DNA of 32,667 bases from Euryarchaeota archaeon UBA52 (GTDB lineage Archaea > Thermoplasmatota > Poseidoniia > Poseidoniales > Thalassarchaeaceae), in assembly GCA_002505455.1 (NCBI GenBank), contig DAVB01000051.1, positions 1,496 through 34,162 on the forward strand. The letters run 5' to 3'. Made by a program: the position numbers and the translations under genes. The notes beneath the pieces were generated by a model, which did not search any database, was not told where the DNA came from, and saw only the letters and a program-made list of their open reading frames with translations. The stretch's first letter is position 1. Every line of letters begins with the position of its first letter. Below are positions 1 through 8,294 of this stretch, piece after piece.

Positions 1-1035
1 CATCCACTTGTTGAACTTGGTTGCTCCTGCTCCTGTAGCTATGATGAAATCTTCACGATGCTCTTGGGCTTGTATGTATCCTTTGGCAGCAAGCGTCTGA
101 TCAATCCAATCATCGATGCTCATGAGTGTTCCTGAGATGTTGCTGGCCTCTGTGGATGCTATTATTTCAGTAGCTGCGGCACCCGTGGCCTCTATCTCCT
201 TAATCATCAGATCGGCTATGGAATCTGCACTCGCCTTGGTTGGTGGTGAGACGATAGGATCTCTTGGGCCTCTTTTTGGATCGATTTTGACCCAAGTCTC
301 TGGGTCAGCAAGTCGTTCCTCTATACTAGTAGCGAGATCAACGTGAAATTCTTCTTCACACTCCCAGCATACGAACTTGTAGTCACGGATATCGTCGATT
401 ACAGATGAGCCCCGTGGATCCATTTCATCGCCACAATGGGGGCATGCATGGAGGCACAGTACTGGTGCAATCTTTCTCCTGAAATCTACAATATCTTGTG
501 GTGTGCCATCTAACTCCAACATCTCATGATCTCGTGCAGCTTCTAGCCCTCTTGTCTCTAGTTGGTCCTTCAACTTGGAGCGTTGCTCAGACTTGGGCTC
601 ATCATCATAGATCGTCTCTAATTTGACAATCAACTCAACTGTTTTTCCTAGCCTGTTCATTACTAGTTTCTTATTCCTAAATGATTCGACTCTTGCTATC
701 CGCTGTTCTTCTCGCTTTTCAGTTAGTTGTTGAAGAAGGTCTTTCTGTTCCCTCTTGAAACGCTGTTCCTGAATTTTGTCGACCTTCTTTGGCTGACCGC
801 TCTTTGTGATTACGTCAGCGATAAATCTCTGTCTACTTGATGCCCTGGGCCCGGATTTAACAGATTCGAGAACAGATTTTGCGATCTCTTTCTTGATGCC
901 GTAATTATTCACTAGTTTTTCTTCGTCAAGTTTCTTGAGGTCTCCGATTTTCAAACCGGACTCCGATAGAAGTTGCGAAGTCGTCTCGTCGATACCCCTT
1001 CTAAGCAGCGCTAGATAGGTATCCTTCTTCGCCAT
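1..1035 (-). CDS. Unrecognised HhH / zinc-ribbon protein, 3' end cut by window edge
   Basis: An open frame runs from ATG at 1035 to the window edge without a stop (345 codons visible), so it is partial. I do not recognise the family. Residues about 1-65 look like a helix-hairpin-helix or SAM-like repeat (short helices around GIDE, SGLKIGDLK, YGIKKEIAKS). Residues about 85-170 are highly charged K/E/R/Q helix, probably coiled coil. A zinc ribbon follows: CPHC at 198-201 and CWEC at 223-226, with an additional C194. The remainder is acidic and helical. A purine-rich GAGGGGA lies about 5 nt before the ATG, supporting this start. It is the last visible gene of the ksgA operon, 90 nt after ksgA. 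HhH plus zinc ribbon suggests a nucleic-acid binding role, which is inference only. The plus-strand frame at 116-346 is its shadow. Confidence 0.8.
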   Translation of the reverse strand, partial: MAKKDTYLALLRRGIDETTSQLLSESGLKIGDLKKLDEEKLVNNYGIKKEIAKSVLESVKSGPRASSRQRFIADVITKSGQPKKVDKIQEQRFKREQKDLLQQLTEKREEQRIARVESFRNKKLVMNRLGKTVELIVKLETIYDDEPKSEQRSKLKDQLETRGLEAARDHEMLELDGTPQDIVDFRRKIAPVLCLHACPHCGDEMDPRGSSVIDDIRDYKFVCWECEEEFHVDLATSIEERLADPETWVKIDPKRGPRDPIVSPPTKASADSIADLMIKEIEATGAAATEIIASTEASNISGTLMSIDDWIDQTLAAKGYIQAQEHREDFIIATGAGATKFNKWM

Positions 1036-1053
1036 TTAATCCCCTCTCGATGG

Positions 1054-1083
1054 TCCGGCTGGGCCGACCCGACGCCTGCCGGA
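1054..1083. repeat. GC-rich inverted repeat in ksgA / HhH-protein gap
   Basis: Arms TCCGGC (1054-1059) and GCCGGA (1078-1083) are perfect complements around an 18-nt GC-rich loop that can itself pair partly. The 90-nt gap (1036-1125) holds nothing else apparent. It could be a leader hairpin for the downstream gene or a processing site. There is no T-tract following it, so a terminator is less likely. Confidence 0.35.
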
Positions 1084-1125
1084 TAGGGGGGTTGAATTTC
1101 AAGTCACGGTAAATCTGATTTGCAA

Positions 1126-2025
1126 TCATCTTGCAATTATACGGCAAATAGACGTCCATTGCTCAGGTGTAAGTTCCTCCGGTCGCTTATCCATGAAGCC
1201 TCGGAGATTGCCCCCTTCATTTTCCAAATTATCCAATATTCGGAGCCAATCGGAAGATGACCATTTTCCAATCTTGAGGATTCCTCGAGGGATATCTCGG
1301 AGCGATGTACGCATCTTTCGCCTTCGTCTTCCAAAGCACCAAGAAGATATTCTTCGGACTAATTTCCTACTTACATCTTGAAGTTCTATTCTGGAAACGG
1401 GTCTGAGTGTCACGATGGATGAGTAAACATCGGGTTGCGGTCTGAACGATGATGGAGGGACATCAGAGATGAGCTTGCATTCAAAATCAAGCCAAAGAGC
1501 GATTCCTAATGGGCCTCTGTCCTTTGGTATGCTCTTCATGACCATTCTATGAGCAAACTCTCGTTGAACGAGCAGGGAGATTCCCATAAGAGGGTTTGAA
1601 CGATGGTGCTCTTGTATTCTTTCAAGAATCGGACTGGAAATGCCGTAAGGTATGTTTGCTACGACATGTGTTATGGTATCGGGCCATTGAATACTCAAAG
1701 CGTCCTCATTGAATAGATTTAGACCTTCATGATTCAATTCTGATTCTAAAAAATCACATGCATTTTGAGATATTTCTATAGCGGTGATCTTTGAACCCAA
1801 ACGGAGAAGTTCCACAGACAGAACACCTGGTCCAGGTCCAATTTCAAGTACATGTGAATCGTTATTCAGACCGAGATCCGACGCTGCTTGAATCGATGTA
1901 CGTATGGGAAACGGGTCTATCAAAAAGTTCTGACCGAGATTTGGCTCTATATTGTATCTGGAAAGATATCTATCAACAATTCTAGAAGGGTGTTCAGGTT
2001 CACTATTGGGTAAGGACACAATCAA
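1126..2025 (-). CDS. ksgA: 16S rRNA adenine dimethyltransferase (KsgA/Dim1)
   Basis: SAM-dependent dimethylation of the two adjacent adenines in the 3'-terminal helix of small-subunit rRNA, a late ribosome assembly step in the cytoplasm. The family features are in order: GQNFL at 31-35, SAM motif I EIGPGPG at 61-67, acidic ribose-binding residue in TAIEIS (about 81-86), and catalytic motif IV NIPY at 124-127. Length (299 aa) is slightly above the family norm. The start is uncertain: TTG at 2025 overlaps the DUF655 stop as TTGA, with a GTG two codons later at 2019; both fit translational coupling. Residues about 225-250 form an Arg-rich patch, consistent with rRNA binding. It sits downstream of rpl21e-rpoF-DUF655, a gene order I know from euryarchaea. 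Confidence 0.95.
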   Translation of the reverse strand: MIVSLPNSEPEHPSRIVDRYLSRYNIEPNLGQNFLIDPFPIRTSIQAASDLGLNNDSHVLEIGPGPGVLSVELLRLGSKITAIEISQNACDFLESELNHEGLNLFNEDALSIQWPDTITHVVANIPYGISSPILERIQEHHRSNPLMGISLLVQREFAHRMVMKSIPKDRGPLGIALWLDFECKLISDVPPSSFRPQPDVYSSIVTLRPVSRIELQDVSRKLVRRISSWCFGRRRRKMRTSLRDIPRGILKIGKWSSSDWLRILDNLENEGGNLRGFMDKRPEELTPEQWTSICRIIAR

Positions 2026-2585
2026 GCCCCAGCACGTACAACGAGATCTATCAATCTGGGAGATTGTGCAGGATCTTCCATTTCTTGGACGTATCGCTCG
2101 GCCAGTAATGCAGAAGCGTCTTGTCCGATTGCATTAGTCACCCCCTGGAGGTCATTCCAACCCATTGAACCTCTCTTGGAGACCCATTGTTGAGCTGTTG
2201 ACTTGCCTATTCCTGGGAGAAGTTGGTATGAGTGCATCTTCAATGATATCGGCTGTGCTCTGTTGTAGAATGAAAGATGGACTGATTCATCCATTGCTAT
2301 TGATTCTACAATCGCCTCGTTCAAATCATCCCCATTATTCAGAGAGACGTCTTTTTTCCTTATGCTGGAAAGTGGCCCTATACGAGGATCTTCTATCGAT
2401 ATCCAGCCGATATCGGACGGTAGTGAGCCATCCTGCATAATCTTTGCACGTACTAGGAAAAGACCGGGGTGGGTAAGCCCATGGATCTCCGTGCCGCTTG
2501 GTCTTCGTTCGATCACAGAAAGCACTCTGATCGTCGATTCAGCTTGCATTTCATCGGGAGTTCCCTCATCTCGATCGTCCAACAT
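2022..2585 (-). CDS. DUF655 family HhH protein
   Basis: An archaeal DUF655 protein of 187 aa, commonly found between rpoF and ksgA. The N-terminal half is predicted beta-rich (OB-like), with VLSVIERRP at about 21-29. The C-terminal half carries a helix-hairpin-helix with LPGIGK at 123-128, followed by a basic helix. HhH plus OB-like fold implies RNA or DNA binding; the exact function is not established, and a role in rRNA maturation is only suggested by its neighbours. The ATG at 2585 is preceded by GGGGCC at about -12. Its stop overlaps the ksgA start. Confidence 0.88.
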   Translation of the reverse strand: MLDDRDEGTPDEMQAESTIRVLSVIERRPSGTEIHGLTHPGLFLVRAKIMQDGSLPSDIGWISIEDPRIGPLSSIRKKDVSLNNGDDLNEAIVESIAMDESVHLSFYNRAQPISLKMHSYQLLPGIGKSTAQQWVSKRGSMGWNDLQGVTNAIGQDASALLAERYVQEMEDPAQSPRLIDLVVRAGA

Positions 2586-2641
2586 GCATTAGGCCCCTAT
2601 TGAACGGAAGGGGATTTCATTGATGAATCGCTCTATCGGCT

Positions 2642-2998
2642 TCAAAGGACGTGTTGACGCACGATATCGAGGACAGACTCGACTTCATCGGTATCCATTG
2701 CAATTCGCTTCGAGGCTAATATGACCCGAAGTGCGTGAACGCTGAGAGGCATCAATTCCGCTATTTTAGCACATATGTCTGGGTGATCGCCGAGCTTCTC
2801 ATTCGCAGATAATGCCGTCGACAATTCCAAGAAAACTTTGGAATCGGTCTTTATTCCCCCTCTTTGTGCACTTGCAGCCCACTCGGAATGCTGTAGTGCC
2901 ATCTGTTGCTCGTATGAAAGCTCTTGACGGCGCTCTTGAGCTGACAAGAGTAAATCTCTCACCTTCGCATAATCGACATATTCATCCGAGTCAGACAT
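2642..2998 (-). CDS. rpoF: DNA-directed RNA polymerase subunit F (Rpb4 homologue)
   Basis: Subunit F, homologous to eukaryotic Rpb4, forms the polymerase stalk with subunit E (Rpb7) and helps open-complex formation and nascent RNA binding. The 118-aa protein is nearly all helical. It has the family pattern of an N-terminal YAKVRDLL helix (about 9-16) and a C-terminal HRDC-like segment in which LMPLSVHALRVILASKR is typical. The ATG at 2998 has a good Shine-Dalgarno AGGAG (3007-3011), 8 nt away, lying within the end of rpl21e, so the two genes are translationally linked. The gap to DUF655 is 56 nt. Confidence 0.93.
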   Translation of the reverse strand: MSDSDEYVDYAKVRDLLLSAQERRQELSYEQQMALQHSEWAASAQRGGIKTDSKVFLELSTALSANEKLGDHPDICAKIAELMPLSVHALRVILASKRIAMDTDEVESVLDIVRQHVL

Positions 2999-3003
2999 CT
3001 AAT

Positions 3004-3690
3004 TCACTCCTCTTCATTAACCAGATTCTTGGCCTGGTCCACCCATTGATCACGCTTCACACGACCAGGGAAGAACTCGATAGCTTCGTTAACTTGGTCT
3101 TCGAGATCGCCCCTCATTTTGCTGATTTGCAAGTAGGTGTAGATACCCAAAGCGTTCAGTTTCTCTTCGATGAACGGACCAACGCCCTTGATGACCTGAA
3201 GATCGTCTTTGTCACTGGCCTTAGCCGTACCGAGCACCTTGAAATCGATTGATTTGGCGCGCTCCCTCACACGCTCAAGTTCCGCTTCTTTCTTGTCTTC
3301 TTTTGATGCCTGCTCCACATTCTCCATGGGAGCTGTGGCGGCTTCCTTCTTGGCCTTCTGACCCTGACGACGTGGTACTTCGGGTTTTGGAGCGCCATCT
3401 GCAGCACGAAGATGCTCTGGCCTGACGATTAGTGTCTTAGGCATATTCTTGTCACGAACGTCGACGATGAATGCTCGTCCTTGTTTGGCCATGACGGTGC
3501 CGGTTACACCCTGGAAACGACGGTGTGGCATTCCTTTCTGCTGTGCACCATCCAAAACTACGGAAACCTTGTCTCCCACCGAGTATTGGTGCATGGATCT
3601 GGTGATGTTTATTCTGCTTCGCTGGGACTTGGTGCGAGACAGAATTGAACGTGTTCCCTGACGAGTTCCATGACTTCTTTTCATGTTCAC
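3004..3690 (-). CDS. rpl21e: 50S ribosomal protein L21e with C-terminal HhH domain
   Basis: Residues about 3-97 are archaeal/eukaryotic eL21: a basic N-terminus (RSHGTRQGTRS), then an SH3-like barrel with YSVGDKV, a PHRRFQG loop and a VRPEHLR end. The family is normally about 95-100 aa, but this protein has 228. Residues 100-160 are a charged K/E/A linker. Residues 163-225 form a helix-hairpin-helix domain with IKGVGP (167-172), LNALGI (178-183) and an FPGRVKRDQWV end. This type of domain is known to me from the C-terminus of bacterial (mainly alphaproteobacterial) bL21, an unrelated ribosomal protein. Start: GTG at 3690 or ATG at 3684; AGGAGG sits 4 nt before the GTG and 10 nt before the ATG. 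Confidence 0.93.
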   Translation of the reverse strand: MNMKRSHGTRQGTRSILSRTKSQRSRINITRSMHQYSVGDKVSVVLDGAQQKGMPHRRFQGVTGTVMAKQGRAFIVDVRDKNMPKTLIVRPEHLRAADGAPKPEVPRRQGQKAKKEAATAPMENVEQASKEDKKEAELERVRERAKSIDFKVLGTAKASDKDDLQVIKGVGPFIEEKLNALGIYTYLQISKMRGDLEDQVNEAIEFFPGRVKRDQWVDQAKNLVNEEE

Positions 3691-3762
3691 CGGGCCTCCT
3701 GAGACTAACTCAGCGAGCCGGCGACCTGCCTGCTGCGTTTAAGTTCATCTCCCATGAGGAAT

Positions 3763-5178
3763 TCAGTCTGCATGCACATCTTCAACGTCTAACCAGATAA
3801 CTTCGCATGGAGCGTCGATGATACTGGTAACCGAGGGGATGGTTCTTCCTTCATCAGAATGTACCAATTCTTTGATGTATGTCCCAGCCTCGCATCTCAA
3901 AGTCATTTCAATCTCATCGCCTTCAATTTCTACTCGGTCTACCGATACGACTTTTCGTAATCGATTTCGATCGGCTCGTCTATGACTGACGCGTTTCGGC
4001 GTTTGCTGCTCAATCGTAGTCCCCGCTAAAGCAAATATGTCTTTGGATATCTTGTCAGGATTTTCAATTGATTCTGTTTTGAACCTTATAGTGTAGCTTT
4101 TCTCGGATCTAGTCTGCTTGATTCTAGCTACTTCTTTCCTATCCGACAGCCTGAGTGAATCAATTTCCACGCGCCCCTTGGCATTAGACTCGACTAACTT
4201 GAGTAATGATTCAAATTGAGGCGTTCTCTTCTTGGGAGATTTGACTTCAAGGACGAAGGGTCTGCCCTGACCCAGGCATCGGACGTCGATATCTTCTCTT
4301 CCCATGCCATGAAATGCTGTATCTATGGCATTCATTTGTTCAGCGATGGGCTTTCCTATCAAATCCTGAACCGAGTCTGGATATTGAAGGCCGGTTGATT
4401 CACATGATTCACAACCGCCATCACGACCTCGACATGCTCTACAAGGCCATCTTGTCTGGGGTATGCCTCTGGATAGTTTCCTATATCTCCCATACAGGAA
4501 AACAGGACGTACGTCAACATCAACTCGAAGGGTCAGGGTATCTATCAAGACCATTAAATCAGGGCGCTCTCTAACAAATTCAACGCCTTCTACTCTGCTA
4601 GATATGCTGCTTTGTACCTCTTCTACGAATGCTGCTTTCAATGGCTTGCTTCCCGGTGCACCGTATCTGGAACGTATGCGATCTTCTTCCTCCATCAAAT
4701 CTTTAGGGATGTGTACCCCAATCTGCATCGTAGAAAACTGAATTCCATCACAGGCTGATGAGACTATGGTTGAAACATTACCTACATCATCTAGCAGATT
4801 TTCACATGTTGGGCATTCGATAGGAGGTTCTTGATTGGCAAGTTCCGAATCTCTTCTCTCGGCCTCCTTTCTCAAAGTTAAGCCTCCTTCGGCGCCGATG
4901 GCATCAGTTCTCCTGCCACCGAGTCTATGGAGGCAAAAGTCGCAACATCCTATTCTGACCAGATATGCTATTCCCAGAGGAGCAGGGCACGGCGGGGCGT
5001 CCCATTCAATCATCGATTCTCCATCAATGGGATTTTCATCATACCAGTCTATCTCTTCAGAGGGCGTCTCGACTGGAGTCACATCCTCCCAGAGGCCTTC
5101 TTCTGCAGAGCCGTAGCCGGCGCTTGAGTAGGATACCCACTCTACTTGGTCAACATCTTCATCAGCATTTGCGGCCAT
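3763..5178 (-). CDS. pus10: tRNA pseudouridine synthase Pus10
   Basis: Archaeal Pus10 makes pseudouridine 54 (and 55) in the T-loop of tRNA, acting in the cytoplasm. An N-terminal zinc module is visible (CDFC, followed by HRLGGRRTDAIG, then CPTC), then a THUMP-like region and a pseudouridine synthase core. The catalytic segment is GREDIDVRCLGQGRPFVLEV near residue 297, where the Asp of DIDVR is the expected nucleophile. The C-terminus has EAGTYIKELVHSD, typical of the family. A second Cys cluster (CRAC..CESC) lies in mid-protein. The frame extends to a GTG at 5256, but ATG at 5178 is preferred: it has AGGTGA (5184-5189) 5 nt upstream and avoids overlap with the DUF971 gene. At 471 aa the length fits the family. 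Confidence 0.93.
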   Translation of the reverse strand: MAANADEDVDQVEWVSYSSAGYGSAEEGLWEDVTPVETPSEEIDWYDENPIDGESMIEWDAPPCPAPLGIAYLVRIGCCDFCLHRLGGRRTDAIGAEGGLTLRKEAERRDSELANQEPPIECPTCENLLDDVGNVSTIVSSACDGIQFSTMQIGVHIPKDLMEEEDRIRSRYGAPGSKPLKAAFVEEVQSSISSRVEGVEFVRERPDLMVLIDTLTLRVDVDVRPVFLYGRYRKLSRGIPQTRWPCRACRGRDGGCESCESTGLQYPDSVQDLIGKPIAEQMNAIDTAFHGMGREDIDVRCLGQGRPFVLEVKSPKKRTPQFESLLKLVESNAKGRVEIDSLRLSDRKEVARIKQTRSEKSYTIRFKTESIENPDKISKDIFALAGTTIEQQTPKRVSHRRADRNRLRKVVSVDRVEIEGDEIEMTLRCEAGTYIKELVHSDEGRTIPSVTSIIDAPCEVIWLDVEDVHAD

Positions 5179-5183
5179 AAGAA

Positions 5184-5189
5184 TCACCT
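5184..5189 (-). promoter_or_regulatory. Shine-Dalgarno of pus10
   Basis: AGGTGA, 5 nt before ATG 5178. It decides the start against the upstream in-frame GTG at 5256. Confidence 0.6.
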
Positions 5190-5240
5190 GCCTTGGTCGG
5201 AAAGACCGTTGGCACGCTGAGTGGTCGTCAAGCATCATCG

Positions 5241-5564
5241 CTATGATTGTTGCCACCGGTAGAGTGGTTCTTTTTCAGCAATCTCTCGAAGGATATCGAA
5301 GCTGTATATTCCACTTGAACATCCCGATGGCCATATGAACTTGAGACCATAATGGCCGACAATCTCGATAGATGGTTTCTCAATTCTTAGCCTGCTCAGT
5401 TCCTCTTGGAACTCAATCATTCTCTGTTTGTTCTCTCTTCTTGGTTTGCAATTGGCACATGGGCAATCTAGACGGAGATCTAGATATTCGACATGATATT
5501 CGGCGCCATCTGAGAATGTCATGTTACATGACTCGTCTCCCCGTTCTATATCTGTGAGTGACAT
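5241..5564 (-). CDS. DUF971 / GBBH-like N-terminal domain protein
   Basis: A 107-aa protein matching the DUF971 (GBBH-like_N) fold: beta-strands around MTFSDGAEYHVEYLDLR, then a basic CPCANCKPRRE segment and a C-terminal GLKFIWPSGCSSGIYSFDILRE motif, where the G.Y.F..LR ending is the family hallmark. In gamma-butyrobetaine hydroxylase the equivalent domain binds zinc; three clustered Cys (about residues 34-39) could do so here. As a stand-alone protein it is often near Fe-S assembly genes; its function is not established. ATG at 5564 is predicted leaderless, with TGTGATA ending 23 nt upstream. It is the first gene of the minus-strand translation operon. Confidence 0.8.
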   Translation of the reverse strand: MSLTDIERGDESCNMTFSDGAEYHVEYLDLRLDCPCANCKPRRENKQRMIEFQEELSRLRIEKPSIEIVGHYGLKFIWPSGCSSGIYSFDILREIAEKEPLYRWQQS

Positions 5565-5587
5565 AACGATAATTCTCCATTATTACT

Positions 5588-5594
5588 TATCACA
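5588..5594 (-). promoter_or_regulatory. TATA-like element of DUF971 operon
   Basis: TGTGATA on the minus strand ends 23 nt before ATG 5564. The geometry matches a leaderless archaeal promoter and the other elements in this window. The divergent intergenic region 5565-5670 also holds the crtB promoter. Confidence 0.4.
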
Positions 5595-5631
5595 GGGGGC
5601 TTCAGGATGCTCTAAAACTGTTGCCGGATTA

Positions 5632-5645
5632 AACAGCCCTTCATA
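5632..5645 (+). promoter_or_regulatory. Promoter element of crtB operon
   Basis: AACAGCCCTTCATA ends 25 nt before ATG 5671. It matches the photolyase element at 18055-18068 at 12 of 14 positions and lies at nearly the same distance from the start codon. TTCATA is probably the TATA box and AACAGCC the BRE or an operator. Confidence 0.5.
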
Positions 5646-5670
5646 ATGAGAATGGTGGTACACCTTCTGT

Positions 5671-6690
5671 ATGGTTCTCATGGGGCGAAGGTCAGGAAGG
5701 CGTTCGGACTTGATTGAAGCCTATGCGATATGCAAAGATATCACAAAGGCTGCGTCGACGTCTTTCTTGCGATCATTCAGGCATCTTCCCCTCGAAAAAA
5801 GGAATGCTGTGTATGCTCTTTACGCGTTCTGTCGCCGTGTAGATGACATCGCTGATGGGGATTGGCTGCCTGATCTTTCTGGTATTGGCCCGGAAGAGAT
5901 GAGTGATCTAGATGCGAGGACTGTCGATAGATCGGTCATTCTTTCCATCGATAAGCAGTCAGAGGGTTCTAACCCTGAGCCCGATCATTCTTTGAAATTG
6001 AGAGCATTGATTCACTTCAGAGATATGCTCACTCGCGCTCATGAGGGGCATTCAGTATCCGACCCGATATTCGTTGCTCTCAAAGATACATTCAATCGTT
6101 TTCCAATACGTGTTAGTGATTTGCACCAACTCATTGATGGCATGGAAGACGATCTCTATCCTACAAACTATCGTTCTTTTGAAGATCTGCGGGGATATTG
6201 CTACAAAGTCGCATCAACAGTGGGTTTGTCGCTCATAGAGATATACGGCTATGAAAATCCAGATGCTAGAGAGCACGCTGAAGAAATGGGTATCTTTCTT
6301 CAAATGGTCAATATTCTTCGAGATATCCAAGAAGACCTAGGTCGTGGCAGGGTATACCTGCCAAAAGATGAACTCGAACTGTTCGGGATTTCGAATGAGG
6401 ATCTGTACGATTCCGATCTCCCCACGAGTCGAAGGTGGAAGGAGTTCATGAGGCATTATATCAGCAGGGTCAGGACTCACCAAAAGAATGCAGTTAGACT
6501 TCTCCCTCTCATTGAATCGGATTCCAGATCTAGCCCGTCGATCATGGCTTCGGTTTATGCGGAAGTTCTTGATGAAGCAGAGCGAAGAAATGGGGATGTT
6601 CTATCTCGACGGCTCAGTCTTGGATTCATGAAGAAGATGAGTTTCGCCTTCTCGACGCTTATGGTTTGGTCTTTCAGAGGGGATGATTGA
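5671..6690 (+). CDS. crtB: Phytoene synthase
   Basis: Condenses two geranylgeranyl diphosphates head-to-head to phytoene, the first committed carotenoid step. It is a squalene/phytoene synthase family all-helical protein of 339 aa. Both Asp-rich Mg-diphosphate sites are present: DDIAD at 58-62 and DIQED at 218-222, the latter in NILRDIQEDLGRGRVYLP, a family signature. The substrate-binding AFCRRVDD is also intact. ATG at 5671 is chosen because a TATA-like element ends 25 nt upstream, implying a leaderless transcript; ATG 5680 is an alternative. The stop overlaps the crtI start by one nucleotide (TGATG). First gene of a four-gene plus-strand operon. Confidence 0.95.
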   Translation: MVLMGRRSGRRSDLIEAYAICKDITKAASTSFLRSFRHLPLEKRNAVYALYAFCRRVDDIADGDWLPDLSGIGPEEMSDLDARTVDRSVILSIDKQSEGSNPEPDHSLKLRALIHFRDMLTRAHEGHSVSDPIFVALKDTFNRFPIRVSDLHQLIDGMEDDLYPTNYRSFEDLRGYCYKVASTVGLSLIEIYGYENPDAREHAEEMGIFLQMVNILRDIQEDLGRGRVYLPKDELELFGISNEDLYDSDLPTSRRWKEFMRHYISRVRTHQKNAVRLLPLIESDSRSSPSIMASVYAEVLDEAERRNGDVLSRRLSLGFMKKMSFAFSTLMVWSFRGDD

Positions 6691-8294
6691 TGACAATATC
6701 AGAGTCTCAAAGGCCCGATCCGGACGTGCTTATCGTAGGGGCGGGACCAGGGGGTTTAGCTAGTGCTATGCTACTAGCGCACTCTGGTCTAGATGTTTTG
6801 GTTGTAGAGAAGTGCGCAGAGGTAGGCGGTCGCACCAAAATCATAGAGCAAGATGGTTTCAGATTCGACCGCGGCCCCACATTCTTCCATTATCCCGAAA
6901 TAATCGAAGAGATATTCCAGGCAATTGGCCTAGATGCTCACAAGGAGCTCGGACTTATTCCTCTTGATCCATCATACAAATTGGTTTTCGGGCAGGGGGG
7001 CTCAATCGAAGCTACGAGTGATTTAGATGAAATGACTGAGAGGGTCAGAAGTCTATCTGGCGATGATAATGCGGAGGGTTTCAGGAAGTATGTCACGGAA
7101 AACCGACGTAAACTTGCGAGGAGTAAGTCAAGTCTGCAGTCACCATGGAATGGTGTTTCGGACTTGTTTAGCAGGAAAGCGTTGGAAGCGGCATCCGTGA
7201 TGAGGCCATGGGCAACTGTTGCTAGTGACTTGAAACGGCTTTTCCCGGACGAGCGGATTCGACTGGCCATGTCTTTCCAAACAAAATACCTGGGAATGAG
7301 CCCTTTTCAAGCGCCTTCTCTCTTTACGATCCTTGCTTTCCTCGAGTATGAGCATGGGATTTTCCATGCAAAAGGTGGTTTAGGCAGTATAACTGAGCGC
7401 ATGGCAGATATTGCCGTTGGGCTTGGGGCTGAGATTCAGCTATCTACTCCAGTAGAGGAGTTGCTTCTTGATGGCAAGCGTGTCGTGGGAGTGAGGACGG
7501 AGAAAGGCGAGATACGATGTGATAAGGTAATCATGAATGCCGATTTCGCTAATGGTATGACTTCCTTGGTTCCAAATGATAAGCGGCGGAGATGGAGTGA
7601 TAAGAAACTGGCAAAGAAATCTTACTCCTGTTCCACATTCATGCTGTATCTCGGTACGGACAAGACGTGGGATCAACCTCATCACCAGATCTATGCATCT
7701 TCGAAGTACGAATCGAATCTTGAAGATATTACAAAACATCGAGTTACTTGGGAAGATCCGTCGATATATGTCCAGAATGCTTGCATCACAGATCCTGGTC
7801 TAGCCCCTGATGGGTGCTCTACACTCTATGTGTTGGTTCCGGTTCCAAATGTAGATGAGTCGATTGACTGGAACAGCATAAAGCACGATTACAGGGATGT
7901 AATCCTCAAACAGATGGAGAAACTAGGGTTTGAAGGTGTTGAGGATCATATCGTAAGCGAGTCGATTGTGACTCCCGACGATTGGGGCTCATCAGATATC
8001 TACCGAGGTGCTGTGTTCAATCTAGCGCACAGCCTTGATCAGATGCTATTCCTAAGGCCCGGAAATAGATTTGATGAGTTTCAGGGCCTGTACCTTGTAG
8101 GTGGTGGCACGCACCCAGGAAGCGGACTCCCGACAATTTTCGAGTCGGGCCGTATAACCAGTAAATTGGTCTTGGCAGATTTGGGCATTCACCCTGAATG
8201 GAATGGGGTAGATACGTGGTTCCCTTATTCCAAACATCCTGTCCCTGAGCCCTCTGGTCAGATTTCATCTAATCCCTCTACTGTGGTGTCATGA
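6690..8294 (+). CDS. crtI: Phytoene desaturase (CrtI type)
   Basis: FAD-dependent desaturation of phytoene toward lycopene, at the membrane. The N-terminus has the Rossmann dinucleotide motif VGAGPGGLASA (about 15-25), followed by VVEKCAEVGGR and the FDRGPTFF segment typical of CrtI. The C-terminus has LVGGGTHPGSGLP (about 469-482), the CrtI signature near the flavin. Length of 534 aa is normal. ATG at 6690 is preferred over the in-frame TTG at 6687. How many desaturations it performs cannot be read from sequence. No lycopene cyclase is present in the window, so the end product is unknown. Its stop overlaps the next start as ATGA. Confidence 0.94.
   Translation: MTISESQRPDPDVLIVGAGPGGLASAMLLAHSGLDVLVVEKCAEVGGRTKIIEQDGFRFDRGPTFFHYPEIIEEIFQAIGLDAHKELGLIPLDPSYKLVFGQGGSIEATSDLDEMTERVRSLSGDDNAEGFRKYVTENRRKLARSKSSLQSPWNGVSDLFSRKALEAASVMRPWATVASDLKRLFPDERIRLAMSFQTKYLGMSPFQAPSLFTILAFLEYEHGIFHAKGGLGSITERMADIAVGLGAEIQLSTPVEELLLDGKRVVGVRTEKGEIRCDKVIMNADFANGMTSLVPNDKRRRWSDKKLAKKSYSCSTFMLYLGTDKTWDQPHHQIYASSKYESNLEDITKHRVTWEDPSIYVQNACITDPGLAPDGCSTLYVLVPVPNVDESIDWNSIKHDYRDVILKQMEKLGFEGVEDHIVSESIVTPDDWGSSDIYRGAVFNLAHSLDQMLFLRPGNRFDEFQGLYLVGGGTHPGSGLPTIFESGRITSKLVLADLGIHPEWNGVDTWFPYSKHPVPEPSGQISSNPSTVVS

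Noticed and set aside
116..346. Plus-strand 76-codon frame
   Set aside because: It lies wholly inside the minus-strand HhH/zinc-ribbon gene, has no ribosome-binding site, and its residues are a shadow of that frame.
1054..1083. Intrinsic terminator after ksgA
   Set aside because: The GC-rich hairpin lacks a following T-run on the minus strand, and archaeal terminators are usually T-tracts without hairpins.
2812..3252. Plus-strand 146-codon frame antisense to rpoF and rpl21e
   Set aside because: Both genes on the other strand are certain; the antisense product shows no motif or start signal.
5179..5256. 26-residue N-terminal extension of Pus10 from GTG 5256
   Set aside because: It overlaps the DUF971 gene and lacks a ribosome-binding site, whereas ATG 5178 has AGGTGA at 5 nt.
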